Assembly (NCBI GenBank): GCA_016584305.1
Contig: JACEEZ010020423.1
Location: 318,501 to 382,500 of the forward strand
DNA: 64,000 bases
Reading direction: 5' to 3'
DNA from: Chionoecetes opilio
Taxonomy: Eukaryota; Arthropoda; Malacostraca; Decapoda; Majidae
Positions 33,063 to 46,304 of the stretch are shown piece by piece. The notes below the pieces were generated by a model. That model saw nothing but the letters and a program-made list of their open reading frames with translations, was not told where the DNA came from and searched no databases. Numbering within the stretch: the first letter of the stretch is position 1; every line of letters begins with the position of its first letter. The position numbers were made by a program, and so were the translations under genes.

Positions 33063-33432
33063 GTGTGTTAACAAAAAGGCCTAAAAAAACGTCACTGTAC
33101 AAACAAAATATAACCCATGTAAAAATGTGCTCAGATTTCTCGCAAGGCTCAATAACAATATTTCAGCCATTAACTGAACAACATACGCAGCTACCCCTTA
33201 AATACCATCACTATATTCACCTTCCCTTCCCTTACACATCCACCCTTCCATCCCTTCACACCCACCTCACCTTCCCTTACACACCCACCCTTCCTAGCAA
33301 CACCAGACGCCGCCGATGAAGCAGCAGGTGTCATGTGTGGCTTTGTTACAACTCAACTCGCCTAGGAACAATGTAAACAAGACTGGCTGGCTGACAGGCT
33401 GGTGTCTCGCTCTCTCCTTGCCACAAACCACA

Positions 33433-33652
<220 letters not shown>

Positions 33653-33991
33653 GGTGCAGAGTGGGCAGGAAGGAGGAATGATGTAAAAGGGGATAGAGTA
33701 CGAGGAAAAGCAGAGGAAGAAAAGAGAAAGGGGGCAGGAAGTGAAGGCAGATGGATGAATAAACAAAATTATGAGAAGGAAGAAAAGAAAGGAATGAGGG
33801 ATGCAGGAAGAGAGAATGAATGAGAGTAAGGAAGGAGAAGGCATTGAGTGAAGAAAGGAAGGAGGGAAGGTGCGAGAAGAAAAGAGGGAAATAGGAAGGA
33901 TGGAAACAAGGGAAGGAAATAAAGAATGATGGAGATAAGGGAAGAAAGAGGAGAGATAATTAGGGAAGGAAGAAAGGAGAATAAGTGAAGC

Positions 33992-34031
<40 letters not shown>

Positions 34032-34240
34032 AGAGAGGGGAGAGAGAGAAAAGAGAGAGAGAGAGAGAGAGAAACAACGCAATCCCAAGGGAAGCAAAGG
34101 GGATAGAACGAGATCGGTAGGAAAAAAACAAGAGGAAGAGTAGATCAGGAGGGTGGATGAGGAAGGAGGAAGAAATAATTACCTCAGTCACCGCTTGAAA
34201 CTTCCGTAATGCCTAGTCGCACGATCAAAGCAAAACTGAC
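33653..34240. other. Purine-rich (GA-type) strand, degenerate
   Basis: About 550 bp of almost pure purine on the plus strand (gaaggaagg, agagagag). Looks like a decayed GA array and encodes nothing recognisable. Confidence 0.7.
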
Positions 34241-34242
34241 CC

Positions 34243-34245
<3 letters not shown>

Positions 34246-34294
<49 letters not shown>
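34246..34294. repeat. (GA)n microsatellite
   Basis: Uninterrupted GA run. Confidence 0.97.
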
Positions 34295-34296
<2 letters not shown>

Positions 34297-34763
34297 AATT
34301 CTCACTTTAGTAAATAATGCTAATAATAATATCAATAACGTGGTTTAATTCAGTCCCACGAATCGCATCAATAGACGCTATTACCCAGGACGCGAGACAC
34401 ACACACACACACCAAGTCGAGCGAGATAACCAACGGATAATAACACAAACACTCTCTCAGCTGACTACCTATACCTATTAAACAAAGACCACAAGGACAC
34501 ACGCGCCAGGTATTCATTAACAAAATCATTCCCAAACAACCAAAGAATAAAAATATATATAAACTGATGAATGGTGCAGTAAAAGTACGACTAATTGATT
34601 ATGTTGTATGTATGAGGCAGTGAATAAGTTAACCTATCAAGGAATACTGCAGAAAGGAGGCAAAACTAATTCATTGTAAGCATCATAAGGATTAAATGAC
34701 TGACTCTCTAAGCAACACGAGCCCGAAAACACCTGTGCTGACATTGCGCTGAGTGGCGTTGCA

Positions 34764-34766
<3 letters not shown>

Positions 34767-34846
<80 letters not shown>
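34767..34846. repeat. (GA)n microsatellite
   Basis: Uninterrupted GA run of 80 bp. Confidence 0.97.
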
Positions 34847-34848
<2 letters not shown>

Positions 34849-35612
34849 CGGATGCAAAATGTCACAAGAGATGAAGGCAATGCAATGGGAGGAGGCGGAG
34901 GCTGTGATGATGGTGGTGGTGGAGAGCGGAGCGGCTGGCTGGCTGACAGTAGACACAAGCCTTCTCCCCTAAACCCCACACCCCACATAAAATACTCCAC
35001 TGTAAACCAATCCACTTAAACTACAACCCCTCCACTTCACCCACCCAATCATTCCCATACATATCAAAACGTTGGACAAACCCAGGAGGTTAGAGACAAT
35101 ATTTACTGCCCAAAACAAGCGTCTGATGTGGCAGGTTCATGTTATCGGGGGTGGGGGGTGGGGGGCGCGCCGCGTTGCCAACCTTCCCGCGGGAGGAAAA
35201 CAGGCGAAGTGACAACACAGCTTCTCCCCGCGCCACCACCACCACCGCCACTCCATACTCTGTTCCATTGCTCCAACTTTTAACGGGAAGAGAAGGAGGG
35301 AATATCGAGTGAGAGACAAAACATAACCTCCGCGCGGCTGTCCTCCTTCCCTTCCTTTCCTCTCTCCCTTCACATACGCTCACAGGGTTGTTCAAATCCA
35401 CGTTGTAGAACAGCAAACCATAACAAGGGAACACAACCGCTGTGCTACTCTCCCTGTTTTCCTCCTCTTCTTATCTCGCTTCTCGGCTAGTAAAGGTGGT
35501 GGTTTGGTCACGTGACTGCCTGACCTTATCATTCTGGTGCAATCGCCCGACACTTTCATGATTGTTACTCAATTTATTAGATTATCTCTTACACACACTG
35601 GTCATGAGTTTT

Positions 35613-35969
<357 letters not shown>

Positions 35970-35974
35970 GCTGG

Positions 35975-37814
35975 GCTGACTGGTCCGTGGTCCGCGACGG
36001 CTGGTCGCTACTTGCTACGTCACAGCGCTCGCTCGCTCGCGCTCTCTCTCTCTCTCTCTTCGATGCGTCGCTGCCGTTACTCAGCTCGCCTCACTTCCCA
36101 TCTCTCTTTTCACACTACCTGCCTCACTCACTCGCCACCGTTATATTCAAAGCCAGCCACCCACCCTCCTCCTCTCTTCTCATGCCCGTCTTATACAAAT
36201 ACAACCTGTATTTATCCCTGCAGACTATTAAATCCCTCGCCCGCCTCCAGCTTTCCTCTTCCTCTTCCTCTTCCTCCCAGCCAACCAAGCAACAGCTGCG
36301 AGCCTGTGAGGTGGCAGTTTAGCTGATCAATAACTTGTGCCAATTGACAGATACGTACCGTAACTGCTTGGCCCTGGCTCCCCTACCACCACCAAATCAA
36401 TGGTTTCAGCCCCCTGCTCCATATACCTACAACAGTGGTAGTGGTAGTAGTGATGGTGATAGGATAGTGAGATGAGGGTTGATATGCATTTTCACACGCT
36501 TAACTGCTTCTTATTAAGTGCTACACAGACCGGTTGGTGTGGTGAGGATACGCTCGTGCATAGACCACTGTATACCAGGTATATAGTGGTCTATGGCTCG
36601 TGCTATTAATGAACATTGATGGAGAAGCAGGTAGGCATTTAGCTAGCAAACATACATGTTTTATAGGTACGGTTGTTTTGAGAAGGGACAGCATTCCTTC
36701 TTACCAATAAAACAAAAGCACATCACTACTGGGAAAACATTTAGCTAGAAATTACATGTTTGAAGGTACAGCTGTTATGCAGAGAAATTATTATCTCCAC
36801 GAATAAAACAAACAATAGGATAGGTCTATGGAGCACAACCAAACGAGTATAGCTCAGGCCCTGTACTGTATGCCACAACTAGGTACAGTTGATACACACA
36901 GTCTTTGATACACACAGCACTCAGAAGACCATTGGCTAATAACTTACGGGTTGAGTGCTATATCCACAGACGCAAACTCGTGTATTTGACAACCCGTACA
37001 CAGAAAGACCCAGATGCATGTAAAGAGACAAGTAGAGACGAAACAAAGGTATAAAGGTAGACAAATGGGACATATACACGTATGAAAATAAATATACTGA
37101 AGTCTTAAGAGCAAGGTAAACACCGTGGAAGGATGGGTCAGAGGCAATTCATGGGTGATAAAAAAAAATGTGTAAGAAGCACAGTTCAATTAGGTGATGC
37201 CTGTTACTAGGTTCACAGAGTAGTGTTCCCAACTTCCCAAGCATTGCACATCAACGAATTACTGAAGTTCTGGTTCAATTATTACGGAATTTCCTTGAGT
37301 TGACGATAAATTAGTTTAATATGTAAATAACTTCAAATTTTAATGTAAGGTCTGAGCCTTTCTTATTATCATTATCAATTATATTGTAGAACATGTGGTT
37401 AAGAAATAAACAATTCATCTAATAACTACGCGAAATGGAAAAAAAGGAGCACTGATATTTACCATAAGCGATTCTTACTCAAAACTGTGTAACTGTTTAA
37501 ACAGACCACAAACTAAACAAACAAAACCAAATGTATTATTCCTGCCTTGCCCGAATCACACGTGCATGAAGTAAAATACAATGTGTTACGAAAGACAACT
37601 CTTCGCTAAATACCCAAGGCAAACTGGCAAGTAATATTATGATAGGAGAGGGAGGAGGGGAGTAAAAAAAAATGTAAATAGAAAAAGATATGTTGGGAGT
37701 TAAAGTGCTTAACTCTTATTGACTTCAAATATTTGATATTTATTTGTTATAGATATTTGATATGTAAGGTGCGGCTTGTTACACTTATAGTAGTATTAAC
37801 AACAATACCACTAC
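35975..37814. other. No gene seen
   Basis: Unique sequence with a short palindrome at 36556-36598 (catagaccactg ... cagtggtctatg-like arms) and a diverged direct repeat of 'agctagaaattacatgtttg' type (36645 and 36740). No supported coding region. Confidence 0.5.
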
Positions 37815-38586
37815 TATAGTACATTTACGTTCAACTTGCCCAGAAGCCACCACCCCTGCATTCCCCCTTTTCTACGGGCAGCTGATTGGTGCATTCCTCG
37901 CATCATCACTACCAATTACAATATCCTCACTACTTAACAGCGCGTGACCACTGGACAGAGCAATCTTCACTACAAAGAATGTATAGTCTATTTTTTTCAT
38001 TATGGTCAAAATGCACTAAGGAAGCCACGCCCCCTGTCTCCCCTTCTATTCTACGGGGCAGCTGATTGGTGCATTCCTCGTATCATCACCACCAATCACA
38101 ATATCTTCACTACTTAACAACGCGTGATCACTGGACAGAGCAATCTTCACTACAGAGGGATTGTTGATTTTGTCACCCTTTGTAGTGAAGATTGCTCTGT
38201 CCAGTGGTCACGCGTTGTTAAGTAGTGAAGATATTGTGATTGGTAGTGATGATACGAGGAATGCACTAATCAGCTGCCACGTAGAATAGAAGGGGAGGCA
38301 GGGGGCGTGGGTTCCTTAGTGCATTTTGACCATAATAAAAAAATTAGACTATAGTGTAAATAGAGGCCAACAGGAGTGTGTAGTGCACGTGTTATCTTCA
38401 CTACAAAAGTGTAACACCCTTTGTAGTGAAGATTGCTCTGCCCAGTGATCACACGCTGTTAAGTAGTGAGGATATTGTGATTGGTAGTGATGATAAGAGG
38501 AATGCACCAATCAGCTGCCACGTAGAAAAGGGGGAATGCAGGGGGCGTGGCTTCTGGGCAAGTTGAACGTAAATTTATTATAGTAC
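37815..38586. mobile_element. Foldback element with duplicated arms and 8-bp target repeat
   Basis: The body 37823-38578 begins atttacgttcaacttgccc and ends gggcaagttgaacgtaaat, an inverted pair. Direct repeats tatagtac lie at 37815-37822 and 38579-38586. Each arm holds two tandem copies of a unit of about 165 bp ('gcagctgattggtgcattcc', 'cactggacagagcaatcttc'), so the order is A-A'-(inverted A')-(inverted A). No transposase frame. Confidence 0.85.
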
Positions 38587-39060
38587 AAAAACTACTATCA
38601 CCACCACCACTATAGTCAATTCAAGAACCTTAGAGCCAAACTCTCCTCCCCCGAGGAGGAGCATGCCAGGCCAGCTTCGCTATGGTCTCTTATTGGTTGA
38701 AAAAATTCAGTGGAAATCGGGCATCCTACAGTCCTTCATTATTTCTTTAAAAACACACCCTATATTTGCTTTGAGTGCATGAAAGTCCTCGATTCACCAT
38801 CGTTAGTAAATGTGTTATCACATGGACACAAAAGTAAGCCAGATACTCTTCATGAAGACGAGATATTGAAAGGGAAATATAAAGGTTCGTTAAATTCTGA
38901 GTGAGGGAGGAGGTGAAGAGAGTCAACTGATGGCGCCTGTCACCTTTTAGAGGTGAAACAAGTAAACCCTTAACCTGACCTTGTCCCCAGCGCTATGACC
39001 TCAGTCCCTACCCGGCCATGCCTTGAGGCGATATAGCAGGTCACCACATCGGAATAGACG
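38587..39060. other. No supported gene
   Basis: A 64-codon frame at 38710-38904 (YICFECMKVLDS) is unrecognised and lacks splice or family support. Confidence 0.4.
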
Positions 39061-39068
39061 AACAGACC

Positions 39069-39195
39069 GAGAGAGAGAGAGATGAGAGAGGGAAGAGAAG
39101 AGAGAGAGAGAGGAGAGAGAGAGGAGAGAGAGAAGAGAGAGAATGAGAGAGAGAGAGAGAGAAGAGAGAGGAAGAGAGAGAGGAGAGAGAGAGAG

Positions 39196-39280
<85 letters not shown>

Positions 39281-39411
39281 AAAAAATACAACAATGATTC
39301 AATAATTTTTCTCCTTCCTCCTCTTCCTGATGTCATAATTGCATCATAAGCTTTAAAAATGACTAATAATTAGGAGAGCGAGGTCATTAAGTAGATATAT
39401 AGTGTGTGGGT

Positions 39412-39476
<65 letters not shown>
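39069..39476. repeat. GA arrays with interruptions
   Basis: GA-rich 39069-39277, a gap of unique DNA, then GA 39416-39476. Confidence 0.95.
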
Positions 39477-39477
<1 letters not shown>

Positions 39478-40040
39478 GTGAGTCAAGGTCCTAAGGGATT
39501 AACAGGGGCATGTGGGAGGTAATTACCTGCGGCTCGCGACCCAGACGATATTTCAGGTCACAGATGAGACGCGAACACCTAGCGCTTTTGCCACGTGAAA
39601 TTCACCCTAACTATAATAATTCAACAAGGGTTGTATTTTACTTTTGTGTGAATTACGGGTCTCATTATAGCTAAACAAGTTGAAGAAAGGACAGGAGTCC
39701 TTTCTTCTAGGAGAAAGAAAGGAGTCAAGGACAAATTAAGGGATTAACAAAGGGATGTGGGAGCCTGGGAGATCAGACCGTTATCTGGGAGTGGGGAAGG
39801 GAACCACAGGGCTGGGGAAGTGTTTAGTGTACATTTTGACGGCAAACCCTCCATCACGCCACCACCCAATCAAGAGGAAATCAGGATATGAGAAGCTCCA
39901 CCTCGTGGGAGGGGCATGTGGCTCTAAGGTTCTTGAATTGACTATACCGCTTGTCTCGCCCCCTTGCCCACGATCGAAGCACCACACATTCTAATCCCGA
40001 CCCTACCCACTTGTTGAGGTTGTGAGTGCACCGCCGCATA

Positions 40041-40084
<44 letters not shown>

Positions 40085-40404
40085 CATACACACACTATCA
40101 CCGCGATACGAAGTGTGTGAATGGGCGATAGTTATGAATGGTGATCCCAGTGAGAAGTAACAGTGGTGGTGGTGGATGTGGTAGTAATAGTAGAAGTGGT
40201 GGTAAAAGTAGTGATGAGTGACAAGTCATTACAAGATAGAAACTGGTATTTCTTCGATAACAGCCAATTAGACATACACACAGACAGAGAGGTTAGGTAA
40301 TGACAGACACAAACAAGATTTTCCCTTCTCTGTTTTTAACGTTTAGGCCACTATCTATTTCTTGATCTAGTCAAGTGCTGAAAGGCGATACACATACTAA
40401 TAGC

Positions 40405-40558
<154 letters not shown>

Positions 40559-40559
40559 A

Positions 40560-40690
40560 ATAGCACAGTCTCCAGGGGGCGGTCGAAGACGAGTCTGAAA
40601 TCAACCTCCACCCCCACGATGTTGATGGAGTCCTTGATGGCAAGGGAGACATCTCCAAACTTCAGCTTCTCCTTGAACAGCCTGGTGTCC
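40560..40690 (-). pseudogene. Reverse transcriptase fragment of a non-LTR element
   Basis: The minus frame reads EKLKFGDVSLAIKDSINIVG then [16 protein letters not shown], matching the 'LKFGxxxLxxxxxIxILGVEVDxxLxFDxH' region downstream of the catalytic box in jockey/CR1-type reverse transcriptases. It is cut by the G/GA tract at its C-terminal side and by a rearrangement at 40690. Confidence 0.55.
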
Positions 40691-40741
40691 TCCCTCGGCC
40701 ATGGCCATATCCCTTCGAGGAGAAGCTGAAGTTTGGAGATA
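40650..40741. repeat. Short perfect inverted repeat (hairpin)
   Basis: atctccaaacttcagcttct at 40650 and its reverse complement at about 40721-40741, separated by about 48 bp. The stem is over 20 bp without mismatch. Confidence 0.85.
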
Positions 40742-40849
40742 ACTGATGGCACAAACTTGCAATTATAGCACTTCTGTTGGATGAAGAACTCTTCAGCAGG
40801 AAGATAATCAGCACAGCATAGTCTTATCACGTCAAAAAAATCTTTCGGA

Positions 40850-42030
40850 GAAACCGTTGTGACGGAACGGGGGTCAGAACCAAGGCCGTCTCAATCTATA
40901 AAGGCCTGCGCCTGAGATTGATGACGTCACGGACGCCGTCTGTACGAGGCCACCGAGATGACAAGTTTACCTACCTAATTATATGTTTATCAGTATAAAA
41001 GATATATTGTTATCTTCGGAAATGTTTGTTCTATAATATTATCAAATAAAAACCCGTAAAACACATTAAAGAAATGCCATTATGAGACTCTCAAGAAATA
41101 TGCATGAACTTAAACTCTTCGCCATTTAATATTTTTCTCGAAAACATTTTACATGGAGAATATCAATAGAAGCGGAATTTAATTCGCTTTCCATTGCTAT
41201 ATTTTGTTTTCTGATAAATGAATTAGCAGCATGCATAAATTAGCGTTAACTAAATACATAACATCATGAAATCGGGTAATTTCGTACCTAATATATGTTT
41301 ATCAGTATAAAAGATATATTGTTATCTTCGGAAATGTTTGTTCTATAATATTATCAAATAAAAAACCGTAAAACAGACTAAAGAAAGGCCATTATGAGAC
41401 TCACAAGAAATATGTATGAACTTTAACTCTTCGCCATTTAATATTTTGCTCAAAAACATTTTACATGGAGAATATCAATAGAAGCGGAATTTAATTAGCT
41501 TTCCATTGCTATATTTCGTTTTTTGATAAATGAATTAGAACCATACATAAATTAGCGTTAACTAACAAAAAAGGTCATGAAATCGGGTAATTTTTCCCGT
41601 TTGATGATGTTATTTATTTAGTTAACGCTAATGTATGTATGGTTCTAATTAATTTATCAGAAAACAAAATATAACAATGGAAAGCTAATTAAATTCCGCT
41701 TCTATTGGTATTCACCATGTAAAATGTTTGCGAGTAAAATATTAAATGGCGAAGAGTTTAAGTTCATGCATATTTCTTGAGAGTCTCATAATGGCATTTC
41801 TTTAGTGTGTTTTACGGTTTTTTATTTGATAATATTATAGAACAAACATTTCCAAAGATAACAGTATATCTTATACCGCCCGTACATCCTCACATGCTGA
41901 AAGCTCGGCTCCTACTGACTCGCGGAGCAGACTCAGCTCGTGACGTCACGTCCATCCCGCTTTCCCAGACTCAGGCTTTTACATAGAGAAGGCTTTGTCA
42001 GAACCGTGACGGCGGCGGACCGTTGGGTGT
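40850..42030. mobile_element. Large foldback element with tandem-duplicated arm
   Basis: A unit of about 310 bp ('tatgtttatcagtataaaag' ... 'catgaaatcgggtaattt') occurs at about 40980-41287 and again at 41296-41600, then in inverted form at 41600-41880. Outer parts also pair: 'gtcagaacc...ctataaa-gcctg' near 40870 against the reverse complement of 41975-42010, both next to 'tgacgtcac' palindromes (40923, 41941). No transposase frame. Confidence 0.75.
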
Positions 42031-42347
42031 GAACAAGTCCATTTATACATTTTACGTATATTCCATGTATAAATGGAAGAATGGTGTCAGCAACACGTGT
42101 GGGAGAGGAGTGGATGAAACTGTGTAGCACTCTATGGTAGAGTGTTAACGGTATGAGTATGTTAGAATAAAGATGTTGAAGGTAAAAGGTATATGGTGGT
42201 ATATAGATTATAGTGTTAGGAGAGATAAGAGTGTGGACAGGCAGATGGAGTACCTGCTGGGGTTGTGTGCCTAATGGAGGAGTGACAGTCGTGTGGTTGT
42301 GTAAAATATTTCATGGAGAGCACGCGTGAGAGAATGAGAGGCAGGGG

Positions 42348-42571
42348 GAATATTCCTGTTTTCTGGAACAGTATGTCGCGTTTACAACGTCAACACGTCA
42401 GTTAGGTTACGTTAGGTAACGGTAGATTACGTAAGGTATTTCCAATACGCCGGATAACTTTGTGGGAATCGCAATGAGGGTATTTTCGAGAAAATCCTAT
42501 GGTTAGTTTCGGAGCAACAGCCAAGCGTCTTCACTCGGAACCACATACATTTGTACTCCCATAGAGCTGGG
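42348..42571 (+). mobile_element. MITE with ATATTCC ends, copy 1
   Basis: Begins ggaatattcctgttttctgg and ends gggaatatgc. The interior 'gtatgtcgcgtttac' and 'gggtattttcgagaaaat' also occur, inverted, at 46408-46640. Probable 8-bp flanks aggcaggg/aggcgggg. Confidence 0.65.
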
Positions 42572-42829
42572 GAATATGCAGGCGGGGCCCCTCGGTGATG
42601 GGGGTAGTGGGGACCAGTGTGAATGTTGTGCTGGCAAAGGTGGCAGGGGAAAATGGAACCCCTACTTTTACTTCCTCTTTTTCCGTCGTGTGTGGGAGAA
42701 CGCCGAACCAAAAGTTTCACCGGCAGTCTTCGCTAAGTGACTCCCAACTCAAGATCAATATACTTTGTTTACATGTCAGAAATGTTGATGAATGTGATGA
42801 TACGGTGCCGTAATGATATAGTGAATCGG

Positions 42830-44715
42830 CCTTAGAGTAATCGTCCAGACCATTTGATCATTCCTGATTTAATGCAATAAAAATATAGCGAATATCGAGT
42901 ATATCAATAAGATGTTCATTTTTTGCATCCAGTCAGCCGTTTTTAAATAATCCGCAATCAAAATCTGTAAATTCCCCGAGCTTCCGAAACGCTCCTACAC
43001 ACAAGCAGACGATGCACCATGGCTCGGTGACGTCACCTGAGGTGGCCTCCCGACCCCGCGGTAATACAAGTACACGTAAACTCAGAAATAAATATAGTAC
43101 TTGAAGAATTTTGGAGTTTCTAATATTTTTTTTTTTTGCGATATGGCATATACTTGCATCCTTAATGGGTGCAGCAAGAAAGCTGTGCCTTTCCAGAGAG
43201 CTTAGCACCCGTAAGTAAGTATGAGGCATCGATACTTTAAAGTACTCTCGGAAATCCAGATAGAGCCCAAAATCCTAGCAAGTCTTATCAATACCAAGCT
43301 TTGATTGACCTTATGATGTCTTTTGTAAAGCCACAAATCTTTTCAACAGCATTGTAGACTATTTTGTGTGTGACACGGATAGATCGATTAAACAGGACAC
43401 TGGTCTCTCATGATGTTTATCTTGTCAAATACCAGAAAATGAACATTCTATACAGTCGCGGTGTCCATACGTCTCGCCCTGCCTTTGTTATTGTTTTGAT
43501 CTGACGTCCCCAGACGTGTTCTATTTACGAGGGGAGAATCCAGAGTGGATCTTTATCTGAATCGGATCTAGATCAATAATCTATGTACTAAATAGAAGAG
43601 GCCTTATAGTGAATCATCTACCAGTTGAGACAAGGTGCGGGGGAAGGGGGTGATTCACCTTAACTTTGAACACCTCCGCTTGCCAAGTAGCATAGACCAG
43701 CTCGCGTGTGGGCTCGAATCCCGACCAGTAGTTGCTTTTAACAATTACAATTAACATCTGTTATCATTAACCCTCGTCCACAGGCCGAATGGGTCCGGTA
43801 ATGCTGTAGCTGAGTTTTGCCCTGCTTAATAACGCTAACCACGTCATTATTTGTGCTGCCATTGAAATCACATACTCGGCAATGGATGATGGTTAGAAAA
43901 AAATATGTAGGATTTTGTTGTAAAATGCTTCGTTACAGATATAACTTTTTTTTTTTTAATAAAATAGATGACACTAAGATAGCAATACCTTCTCACCACC
44001 ACCATCCCTCTCAAGATCAAATATGACAGCTGCAGGCTGCCAGTTGTATATCCATGCCGTCATGTTTTTCTTACATGGTACTGTCAAAAGTTGCAGTAGT
44101 TGTAGCAGTAGTGGTGAAAATAGTTGTATTGTATTGGTAATAGTGGCAGTAACAACAGTAGTAGGTGCATAATAGATGCATTTTGCCTAGGGTTCTGCAA
44201 GTCAGTGCTTTTCGTTATTATCATTAGTACCCATTTTTATCATCACATCATTATTTCTCCCCTTACATAATTATTCATAATTTGTTATGTTATACTCAGG
44301 TAAAAAAAAATCGGATACATCTGTAATTACGATTATGGTTTGCTGTACGTAAATTTATAAATTCATTGGTGGAAATAAAAAGTATGGGATGTAAGTAATC
44401 ACTCCCTCGCACGTGTTCCTCCTCCCTGGTTGATTACTGGGTGCCCGGGAACCCCTGGGCAGGGTGCACTGTGGCAATACTGGCGCCACACTGTCCTGTG
44501 CCCCGCGGTGTGCTGTGCATGTCCACGGAGGGCATACAGGGCAGGGAGGCGAAGTTGTGTGCAGTGGCAATGAACCGATTGACTTTTTTTCTTGGCTAAC
44601 ATTCTTACATTTATTCCATGATTTTGTTATTTCAAATGTAAATGAACTGTTAATAAAATCTGTTTTCTAATTCCAAATTCCACTTTTCCTTCACTTGGGA
44701 TTTTATTTAGTATTT
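42830..44715. other. Unique and old repeat sequence, no gene
   Basis: A 'ggtgacgtcacc' palindrome sits at 43027. At 43143 a short frame MAYTCILNGCSKKAVPFQRA resembles the first residues of a THAP zinc finger but stops at once. A GTA-rich stretch lies at 44080-44165. Nothing else is supported. Confidence 0.45.
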
Positions 44716-44719
44716 ACAC

Positions 44720-45106
44720 GGAAGTCCTTGCAGACAGTCCGCCAGTCCTAGCGCCATAAGTCTGCTTGGTAGTCCAGCAGCGCGTGTGTGCTGTTCCCAC
44801 ACCTGCACCAGCGCGGCCGCGGAGGGGAGGAGCCAGGCTGAGCTTCAACCATGTGACGGTTAGGTTACAGAGATCTAGATGGTTGTGTGTTAGGTATAGG
44901 TTAGGATAAGTTGTCCCAAACTAACGCTCTACTTCTAAGCTTTGTTTATATTGTGTGACGTCATTAGGCGGAAGGCGAGTTACGAACCAATTGCAAACGA
45001 AAAGGCTTATCCCAACTGTGACCCAACATATCTGATCTGACGCCGCTGCTGGACAACCAATCAGAGACATAGGGCGCATGGACTGGCGGACTGTCTGCTG
45101 GGACAT
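44720..45106. mobile_element. Inverted-repeat MITE, ends about 60 bp
   Basis: The left arm reads gcagacagtccgccagtcct ... gtagtccagcagcgcgtg. The right arm contains ctgctggacaacc ... ggactggcggactgtctgct in inverted order. Flanks 'atttacac' and 'attttacac' may be an imperfect target duplication. No coding. Confidence 0.65.
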
Positions 45107-45496
45107 TCTATTTTACACAGCTACTACAAGCATTAGCTATCACCATCATCATCAAATAGTTTAACTTGCATTTTCGCTCACTTTGTCCTCTTTGTCTGAT
45201 AAATCTCCGCCATGACACCTTTACTTTTAACTTTTTTCGTGTATTTTGACTTTAATAATTTTCTATAATACATGTTGTTGTTCTTGTGAGAGCAGACGAT
45301 ACTATAATATGGCGGAAATAACTCTCTCCCTCCCTCTGCGTCACCTACCTATAGCCTCTTTCTGTATGACCTTGGGCGTCTGGCATGTGGCGAGGAGGAG
45401 GTCCCTGCTCACACCTCCCTCCACACAACACCTTGCCCACCACCACCCTACCGTCGCCTCCCCTTCTAACGCCACCACCTCTCTTGTGTCCACCTG

Positions 45497-45499
<3 letters not shown>

Positions 45500-45561
<62 letters not shown>

Positions 45562-45595
45562 CGTTGCCTTCTCTTTTTCTAACGCCACCACCACC

Positions 45596-45636
<41 letters not shown>
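45500..45636. repeat. (CT)n microsatellites
   Basis: CT runs at 45500-45562 and 45598-45636 separated by repeated 'gttgccttctctt' and 'aacgccaccacca' phrases. Confidence 0.95.
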
Positions 45637-45639
<3 letters not shown>

Positions 45640-46304
45640 GCCTTCTCTTTAACGCCACCACCACCTCTCTCCGTCGTCACCACACAGCCAGCACAAAGCA
45701 TCAATAACGGTACTCACACACACACGCACGCACATTCCACCAGTATTCCAACGCCAATGAGACAATGGTGTTTTGTCTATAGCCCGTAACACACACATGA
45801 CTGTACGTACACAACTATGGATACATCTCTCTCTCTCTCTCTCTCTGGAAATCAAACCAACAATCTGAGTTTCACTGTCATGGTATTCTCCTTCTCTCTA
45901 GTTCTTTCAGACTTAAGATTCAATACCACCACAGCAAAGCACTATATGCATACGTAGATCTATTACGCCGTCTACCTATTGAAAGAGGCGTAAGAAGTTT
46001 GTCCGTTCTTTCTTTAATAATTCTATATCCCCATCAAGGAAAAGATGAAAAGAACAAGAATGACAAATATACATACATAATATACAGACATAAAGCTAAA
46101 TAAAACTTAGTAAATGTACAAATACCATTGAATACTATTCCTTTTACTCACTTTTAGACACCCTTTTCCCCTACATAAAGAGTCATTCATCCAACACACA
46201 CACACACACACAGCTCTTGTCCCTGCCTCCCCTCAACACCTAACAAAAAGAAGGCATCATAGTGAGGTCTAAATGGCTGTATTAAAATCCTCAATGGCAG
46301 TGCT

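Noticed and set aside
38710..38904. 64-codon frame with CFEC motif (zinc-finger-like)
   Set aside because: Only one Cys pair, no further ligands, no splice borders and no recognised family.
43143..43205. THAP-domain start (MAYTCILNGCSKKA)
   Set aside because: The frame stops after 20 residues and the later THAP landmarks are not visible. Kept only as a hint.
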